A DNA stretch of 64,000 bases, from positions 12,742,001 through 12,806,000 of the forward strand of contig JAYKYS010000004.1 of NCBI GenBank assembly GCA_036924285.1. Reading direction: 5' to 3'. The stretch's first letter is position 1; each line of letters begins with the position of its first letter. This document shows positions 57,417-64,000 of this stretch, piece by piece. Under the pieces are notes generated by a model, which saw nothing but the letters and a program-made list of their open reading frames with translations, did not search any database and was not told where the DNA came from. Source of the stretch: Asterella californica. Its lineage: Eukaryota; Streptophyta; Marchantiopsida; Marchantiales; Aytoniaceae. Both the position numbers and the translations under genes were made by a program.

Positions 57417-58990
57417 ATGTACGTCCAACTTCAAGAGAAGATATCTCTGAGGTGCAAGGAGCCACAGGACAAATTCCAGAAGAAGATGTCTCAGTACAAG
57501 AGATCATAAGGAGTCCTGTGATATCAACAGTTTCAATAGCAAAACAAGATGAGCATTGGGATCGTATACCTGTAGAAGACAGAATTAGTCGTTTTCAGTT
57601 CCGATGCTTAATACAGTCAAGTGTGGATTGTGGATCTTGGCAGTATGTTGTTCCTTTTAGACGGCATTTTTTGCAAGTCCATGACATGGAACCTGAGAAA
57701 CCAAGGCGCGGAAGACCTATCACTAGAGTGAAGCCGATAAAAGATACCAAATGCAAAAATGCTACAGACAGAAGCAATGGTCATTTTCTCACAAAATGAT
57801 GGAGGCGTAAGAAATATCAGATGGAGGTGATTCTACAAAAGGTATATCCATAATGTTTACACATGTATATGATCAATCTTGTGTGTCCTTTTTGAAGTGT
57901 TTTCTGATTTGCTTTTCTATTGGATGTTGGTTGTTTTGTAAGTACAGATGAAAAAATAGGAACATTAGAAAGGAATTCATGATTTTGATGTCATCAACAA
58001 CAAAGTAAAGAGCTTTTTTGCCAACTGGATTCTTCCACCTAGAGCTAAAAGTATCCGGATGAGACTAGACGAGAGTGTTTTACAGTACTGGACAAACAAA
58101 GGATTCGACATCGCAGTTGCACGAGAAAAGGTATTACCTTCTCAGCTGGCCAGATTGCTTGTTGTTTGATGTATGATTTATCTATGGTTTTCTTTGGAGA
58201 GTTCTTTCGCTTAGTTTCTTAATTTTTTGTGCAGGGACAAGTTCCTACCGATTTGGATAAGTACAGATCAGAACCAAACATCCCATCCATTAAAGAAGAT
58301 GAGAGTAGAATGTTCAAAATCTTCCGACTTATGAAACATGTCGCCAATGACAATCCAGAAAAGGATACTTCTTCTGAGGAGAATGAGACTAGTGAGTGTC
58401 AATCTAGTGAGAGTGAGAACGATCAAGAAGACCACCAGTCATCTGATCAGCAGCCATCCGCCAACATGAGTGAACAAGAGCAACAATTTCTTGAACTTTC
58501 AGAGAATGAGAATGAACATGTAGGTCTGCAGATTTCTGACCATGGAGATCTTCTCCCGCAAGACCACGAAACTGATGTTGATGCAGATGCTCTCATTGAA
58601 GAACATGCATTGGTGACTTCTTCATCTGTTGGTAAGTTTCACGTTGTTTTCTTAGTGTTGATTTTGTTGAAACTGCTTTACTTGCCAGTATGTTTTTGTT
58701 CGTTCGGAACTTCATGATTGAGTGCACTTTCATTCTGAACTAGTTTGGAGTTAGTTTCTATTCCTTTATAGTTCACTCTTGTTGTAGAACTGATAATTTT
58801 GATTGTAATGTCTACAGATAATCTGGAAAAAAGATGCAAGATCTCTTATAAGAGGAGAACCGGATTAACTCCTGGGGTGAAAGAAGCACGTCCTTTGACT
58901 AGATCTGCTAGGAAAGCTAGAGTGCAACAACAGGTCCTTACACCAGTGGATGTGCGATAGACTAGGAAGAGTAGATCCAAATTGAAATGA
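57417..58990 (+). pseudogene. Unidentified multi-exon AT-hook gene, probably transposon-associated
   Basis: Exons 57,417-57,841, 57,969-58,130, 58,235-58,631 and 58,818-58,990 join in consistent phase through GT-AG introns (127, 104 and 186 bp). The 5' end is missing. Exon 1 has the AT-hook core KPRRGRPITRVKP. Exon 2 reads VKSFFANWILPPRAKSIRMR. Exon 3 is very acidic and Ser-rich (DTSSEENETSECQSSESEND). Exon 4 is basic (KRRTGLTPGVKEARPLTRSA) and ends KSRSKLK. TGA at 57,797 and TAG at 58,958 lie inside otherwise good frame, so it looks recently broken. It is convergent with the MULE transposase 255 bp away and may be its accessory ORF or a captured host gene. The family is not recognised. Confidence 0.5.
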
Positions 58991-59245
58991 AAACTTTGAG
59001 ACCTTTGCAGCACATGGACTTTTCACCATCACATTTTGCTATTGTTCCGTGATTGGTTGAATAAAGTGAATGCAAATAGTAGATTGTTCTTTCACGAAAT
59101 TGTGTAAACTATAAAACTGTATTCTGATGTAAGCATCCTTGGTTACTCCTTGAATGTATGAAGCATAGATTTCACAATGACGATAGCCTGCTCAATAATG
59201 CGAGAATTATCAGGTACTTGTTCCATCTCGTTCAATTTTTTTGGA

Positions 59246-61980
59246 TCAATCGTCATTATCTTTTGTAACTGGACCTGTATCTACCACCACCACTTCGCTT
59301 GAAACAACATCAACACTCACTTGATAATTCGACGACTCAAGGAAATCACAATCATTTGTGATTTCTGATTGAAGTTGAAATTCCGTAGCCTCATATGCAC
59401 TTTTGTTCAAATCAGACAACACCAAATCTGGTCGTAGATTCTCCATACCTCCTTGTTGTTCTCCAAAATCTGTACCTAGTTTTTGAACCAACAGACCTGG
59501 ACTATGACCTCTCATCATCAAAGCTTTTACTTGATGCTTGCACAAGTTTCCTTCTCCCGTCCAAGTGCAGTCACAAGAAGGCTTCTCACTATATATATTG
59601 GACACTGTCTATAACTTCTCAGGGTCTGTGCTACTCTTCACTCTACATGATATACTATCCAAGTCATCAAAGTGAACAAGATCATTTGACATCAGGTGTG
59701 CTCTGGTAACACTAGATAAAACAATCTCTTCATCTTTGTAGTTGAGGCACCTACCTCTCTCTTTTCTCCGCAAGTTGTACCAGAAATATGGCAGATGGAA
59801 CAATACATCCAGAATTCTATCACAACGTCTGGCGGTTAAACCACCAACAACTCTAATGAGAACTTTTTTTGTATGTAAGATGCCAAGCTTTGATGGCATC
59901 ATTGGTATTCTGGTTTGCTCTTTGATACGTCTTAAAACAACTCATCCACTTGCCTGAACTTGACGGTAAAACAATACTTTATAGTTAATACATGTTAGTA
60001 AAACAGTATTTTGCTATTTTTATATCAATATTCACAACTCTATCCTATTTACATGCTGGTAATAACAAAATATTGATGTTTTAGAAAGAATCATATTTCA
60101 AAGTGCAAGATTTCAGTGTCATCAATATAACTACGACAACTCTCAAATCGTGAATAAGTCATAAACTTGTGCAAAATGAACTTACTTGTGGAAGATAACC
60201 ATTCTTCCTCCATATATCTTATAAACTTTTCCCGATGTTGATACTTCTCTCTGAATGCAGACCAGACTTCCAAAGCATTTCGTTGCTCTCGTGCATACAT
60301 TAGATCTCCAAGCATCATGTTCATCTCAGCAGATTCACTTCGATTGGCAACTTTCTTGATAAGGTTCTCTTTCCATGCTCTCCGTACATGCCGTGTACAA
60401 AATATAATTTGCACTTCTGGAAAAACACTTCTGCAACATCATAGGTATAAACTTCAAAGGATGATACAACTATCATTGACTAAAAACATGCGGCACTGAT
60501 AACAACACATTACGTTTCAGAAGAATCAAGAGTTTTTATCCTTAAGCACCTGATAGCTTTCACCTCGGCTTGTGCACAATCGATGATGATAGCAACTGGT
60601 CTCCACGTTGGTATTCGTTTCAACGCACTTTGTTTCACCTTACGAAGAAACTATTCGATTTGAGTGGTCTTTTCAGTTTCTTGGATGCGCCAAGCCACTG
60701 GTATACCCATTTGATGCATATCGAATACCACTAGTGTGAAAAATAAAAACTGTCATAATAAAATGAATATAATTAATACAGGATGAATATAATTAATATT
60801 TCAAATTATCTCAGAGATCGATTTGAAAATAACAATTAATGATCAATTACAAGATAACAAGTAAGTATGATTTCAGTACCCCATAAGCATTTGTGGCGAA
60901 TGTGCTGTCCATTGCTAGTACACTCTCGTGACTGAACCTTAACATCTGTCTTTGTTGCCATGGGGACTACAATGTCAGCATGAATTCTGAAACGCGAACA
61001 CCACCCCTGTAAGGAGAATTAAATAATACTTTTTCTGGAAACTTGCGTATCCATTTTTGAACACTCGTTTGATCGTTCTCATCCCATCTCCATTCTTCGG
61101 CATCTACTTTTCGCTTTATGTTCTGAATGTCTTGCTTTGCAACTAAGTCATCTCTCATATCTCTTGATAGGAGCTCATCCACTTCCATGTAAATGTCTCC
61201 TCTGTCAGCTCCTTCTCTACAGAATTACTTTTCACAATGTAAATCATATATATCTGCAACCGACCACTGTGATCTAATCAAGTCTTCTAGAACACTCTTC
61301 ATCTCCACACTCAAACGTGGTGCAACAGTAAACTTCTCTGGCCATTCTGTTGTTTCTTTATGTGCAAATCCGTAACAGTATTTGCCGGCTGAGTTTACGT
61401 GCTCTATGTATGTAATAACAATATATCAACATTAGTAGCACGATTTCATGTAATAACAATCGGTCATCATTAATATCATAAGTTTGAAAGATCTATTCTC
61501 GACTTTCAGCGTTTCAAAATAATACATTTATCTCTGAGGGTACGTCAAGATACAAATATCTGCAGCATAATTCCATCGTCGAGCAGTGAAATGACATTGA
61601 CATCCACGCTTTTGGTGATTGTTGAAACATTTTTTCTTTCTTGGACGACTTCTTGCTCCTGATTTTGGCTTCTCTGCTTGAGCGGGAGGAACATTCACTA
61701 CACCGTTAGTGCCTTCGTCTGTTGGTCCGTATGCGCAACAATATTTTCTATAATCTAATAAGTGACCTTCTGCATTTTGCTTGCATTGTCTAGAATTCTT
61801 GATATAAAACACTGTTTCATAATCAAGATTTGATAGTCCTTCACCAATGACAAAATCTTCTAATCTCTGCCAAGGAATGCAAGCTTGTTTGTACTGATCC
61901 CATGATAACACTGAACTGTCAAATCTCCCACATGGAAGATCTTCTTGTACACAAAGTTCGATTGCTGAACTAGATGACAT
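59246..61980 (-). pseudogene. Mutator-like (MULE) transposase with SWIM zinc finger, five exons, stops
   Basis: Minus-strand exons: 61,980 to about 61,535, 61,403-60,880, 60,730-60,550, 60,430-60,186 and 59,953-59,246. Exon 1 is a WRKY-GCM1/FLYWCH-like DNA-binding domain with YCCAYGP and QKRGCQCHFTARRWNYAADI. Exon 2 holds the first catalytic Asp in ESVLAMDSTFATNAYG. Exon 3 has VVFDMHQMGIPVAWRI and AIIIDCAQAEVKAI. Exon 4 has CTRHVRRAWKENLIKKV. Exon 5 ends with the SWIM finger CDCTWTGEGNLCKHQ. The introns after exons 2-4 have plausible GT-AG ends, but the exon 1 donor is doubtful and follows a stop. Further in-frame stops occur before SPWQQRQML, after KTTQIE, and twice in exon 5. It was a cut-and-paste DDE transposase and is now inactive. 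Confidence 0.8.
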
Positions 61981-62989
61981 GATGTTCTATTCGGTTCCGA
62001 CAACACGTTCAGAAATATGTCGCTGCATTCATAATACTCTGTCGAAGATGATCTGTTGTCAAATGAAAATCACATTTGATTGTTCTTACTACTTTTCAGA
62101 AGACAAGCTTCTTTTGGAGAAATCTTTCTACCTAACCTTGTCTATAAATCGCGAAGTTATCTTATTTCAAACTCGTACATGTAGTATTTTGTAATACATG
62201 TACTACCAGTGGTATGGAACAAACCATTATCTCATTCTCTATGTGTTCGGCAGATACTGGAAATGCATATTTATTGCATCTGACTAGTATCATCTGTCTT
62301 TAATAGGAGTAGAGTTAACGCGAAGTCCGATTAGAGGGGCGGCAGAGGCGGAGTGAGTCTTTGTCGAACGTAACGACATTCACTAGAAGTCCAGGGGAAG
62401 TGATTTTGTCGTCCAGAGAAGAGAGAGAATCGGTGATGCTGCTTCTCACGTCCTCCTCTTGACACTTTTGTCGTAGTTATGGTCCGCTCTGTTGGGCGTT
62501 TACATGTGAGTGAATTAAACCACAAGTACCGCTATATTAGCGGTGGAGATCCCCGTCGCTAGTCATTTTGAACCTTTGCTAAGTAAGTTCGGCACGGGCG
62601 GGGGCCCCTCAGAGATTTGCACCACGCAGTTATCATCGCAGTACGTGATGAAACTTTGTGATCTTGGTAGCGAAATGAGCAGAAGAGAAAGAGCTTCAAA
62701 AGGAGCCCATGATGAGTTCAGGAGGAATACAGACGGCTTCAAAATTATCAAGTGAATCCCGGGTCACTGAGAATCACAAAAACAAAATATTTTGAAGTTT
62801 GAATTTTGAAATGTTCTACTATCCAGCATATTTTGTTATAATCACTTACCCTCGCGTTCTCATGACCCAGTGAGACAGGGAGCTCAACTGGGGCATTGGC
62901 CTCCCGCACCCTGACTGAGAGCTACAGTGAAAAATGACCCGTCGCGTGCGAAATCAAGGCTTTTATACCACTACTAGTGGTTTAAGAGC
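61981..62989. other. Spacer upstream of the MULE and of the last gene
   Basis: A 70-codon plus frame at 62,543-62,755 (MEIPVASHFEPLL...) and a 64-codon minus frame show no family features. TTTTATACC near 62,960 is a possible TATA element for the gene starting at 62,990. Confidence 0.4.
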
Positions 62990-63961
62990 ATGGCGAGTTT
63001 GAGTTTGAGCGTGCAGCAAATATCGATCGCGCCTTCTCTGATAAGCGTGAGAGCGGATTCGGTCGTCAAGTCGTCCAGTTCCTCATCATGTATGTCTTTT
63101 CACAGTTCTCCACTGAATTCAAAGTTCCAAATAGTGTACGTCACCGGCAGTGGCAAGCGAAAATGCTGCTGAGTTGGGCTCCTCCTGGTCGGACGTGAGA
63201 GAAAGCGAGAAGTTATCATGTACTTTGTTCATCTCTTCCTGCGGAGGGTACTGAGGAGGCGGAGAAGGCGGAGGAGGAGTACCCTTCGTGTTCCGCAAGC
63301 TTGGATGGAACCTGGAGTCGCCGCAAGGGCCTCTAGACTTTGCAAGTACTCCCTCAGAGTCCCCTGCATCACCTCAGTGTCCATCCGTAGAACCGAAACT
63401 GCAGGGTGCATTTCCTCACTTTGGTTCTCGAGCAGCTGTGAGCTTTTTGAGTAGCTTTTTGAGTGCCCTGAAAGGAAGAGAAACTCCTGTAGATTGCTTG
63501 AAAGCACAATTGCATCTTTGGTGGTGATGTGAATTACTTCTTACCGAATTCAGGTTGGTCTTGCCGCAGTAGTTCATATAGACCTCGCGGAAGTATGACG
63601 CGTTACGGTCTGTCTTAATGAAATTTGAAGCTAACTCACCATATGAAACTTTCTACAGGAACCGGAGTGGCTAAGAGTTGCACTGCGTCAATGGCTCGAC
63701 GACGAGTTTTATCCAGATCCCGCGAACGAAGAAATCAGCAAGCGCTGTTCGAAAGTTTTCTATTATTGTCTACTAGAACAGCAACTAGATGTGGGGGATA
63801 TTCTTATGCAAATGGTTCGTGGACTCGAGAGTTTCTCTTTCAAAGAGAGTTTCCACAGGGCTTTTTCGTCTGCCAATGCGGCCATGGATATTATCACGAG
63901 ACATATGAAAAGCATGTCTCACGAAGACCAAGATAACACATTAGACAGTACAGCACAGTAG
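62990..63961 (+). CDS. Predicted plastid-targeted protein, unknown function, 223 aa, 3 exons
   Basis: The model is exon 1 62,990-63,149, exon 2 63,280-63,488 and exon 3 63,659-63,961, with introns of 130 and 170 bp; phases match and the total is 224 codons including TAG. The N terminus (MASLSLSVQQISIAPSLISV, then a Ser run) is Ser-rich, low in acids and typical of a chloroplast transit peptide. Exon 2 reads FVFRKLGWNLESPQ, FASTPSESPASPQCPSVEP and FGSRAAVSFLSSFLSALKG. Exon 3 is a helical conserved-looking domain, EPEWLRVALRQWLDDEFYPD to FHRAFSSANAAMDIITRHM. The first donor (CA|GTGGCA) is weak and was chosen because it removes a TGA and restores phase. I recognise this as a plant-type conserved protein but cannot name it. 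Confidence 0.6.
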
Positions 63962-64000
63962 ATTAGCTTCAAATGAATGTGCAGAAGGAGGATACATACA
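63962..64000. other. Right window edge, presumed 3' UTR
   Basis: 39 bases after the stop of the plastid-type gene. Nothing else is visible. Confidence 0.4.

Noticed and set aside
20526..63961. Reassigned TAG/TGA codons in the nuclear code
   Set aside because: Host and element genes end normally at TAA, TGA and TAG (for example TAG at 63,959), and the in-frame stops are mainly in transposons, so decay explains them better.
1..64000. CRISPR array, bacterial operons or ribosomal RNA genes
   Set aside because: No spacer-repeat pattern, no ribosome-binding-site-linked gene runs and no rRNA sequence were seen. Spliced genes and plant retrotransposons point to a eukaryote.

Overview
The window looks like nuclear DNA of a land plant. 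It is mostly decayed transposable elements with four host-type genes. Plant origin rests on three things: a secreted plant-type leucine-rich-repeat protein, a spliced gene with a plastid-targeting-like N terminus, and a spliced HhH-GPD DNA glycosylase resembling the plant family. The mixture of element families would suit a bryophyte or another early-diverging plant, but nothing here fixes the species.

Layout. 1-10 kb holds no host gene: a palindrome at the left edge, a 143-bp tandem duplication, a wrecked PIF/Harbinger transposase (minus strand), a small inverted-repeat element and a 414-bp Tourist-type MITE with TTA target duplications. 10-14.4 kb is a decayed Ty1/copia element on the minus strand with one recognisable LTR. 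15.1-16.9 kb is an intact LRR gene. 17.9 kb has a 67-nt near-perfect hairpin, and 19.1-19.6 kb has about three 157-bp tandem repeats. 20.5-27.1 kb is a decayed Ty3/gypsy element, interrupted at about 22.9-23.5 kb by a piece coding for part of a group II intron reverse transcriptase, so probably organelle-derived. 27.1-30.3 kb is non-coding, with tRNA-like Pol III box pairs. 30.36-35.4 kb is a second copia element (plus strand) with a 255-bp LTR and primer-binding site, cut off inside reverse transcriptase.

35.4-38.7 kb carries more inverted-repeat elements. 38.7-41.2 kb holds two minus-strand host genes, the DNA glycosylase (three exons, one in-frame TAG) and a short acidic membrane-anchored protein. 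42.3-46 kb is a nest of DNA transposons: a 370-bp MITE, a PIF/Harbinger transposase pseudogene and a pogo-like DDE transposase pseudogene. 46-49.2 kb is non-coding with short repeats. 49,254-56,349 is a structurally complete Ty3/gypsy chromovirus with two LTRs and a perfect 5-bp target duplication. 57.4-59.0 kb is an unidentified multi-exon AT-hook gene converging on a spliced Mutator-like (MULE) transposase at 59.2-62.0 kb. A 223-residue plastid-type gene ends the window.

The main shared signal is the style of decay. The two Ty3/gypsy elements keep long reading frames broken mainly by TAG and TGA codons that single C-to-T or G-to-A changes can explain. The same type of stop appears in copia element B, the MULE, the AT-hook gene and the otherwise intact glycosylase. 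LTR differences in the youngest element are also mostly transitions. This fits deamination of methylated cytosine. I did not find a clearly new defence, metabolic or mobile system.
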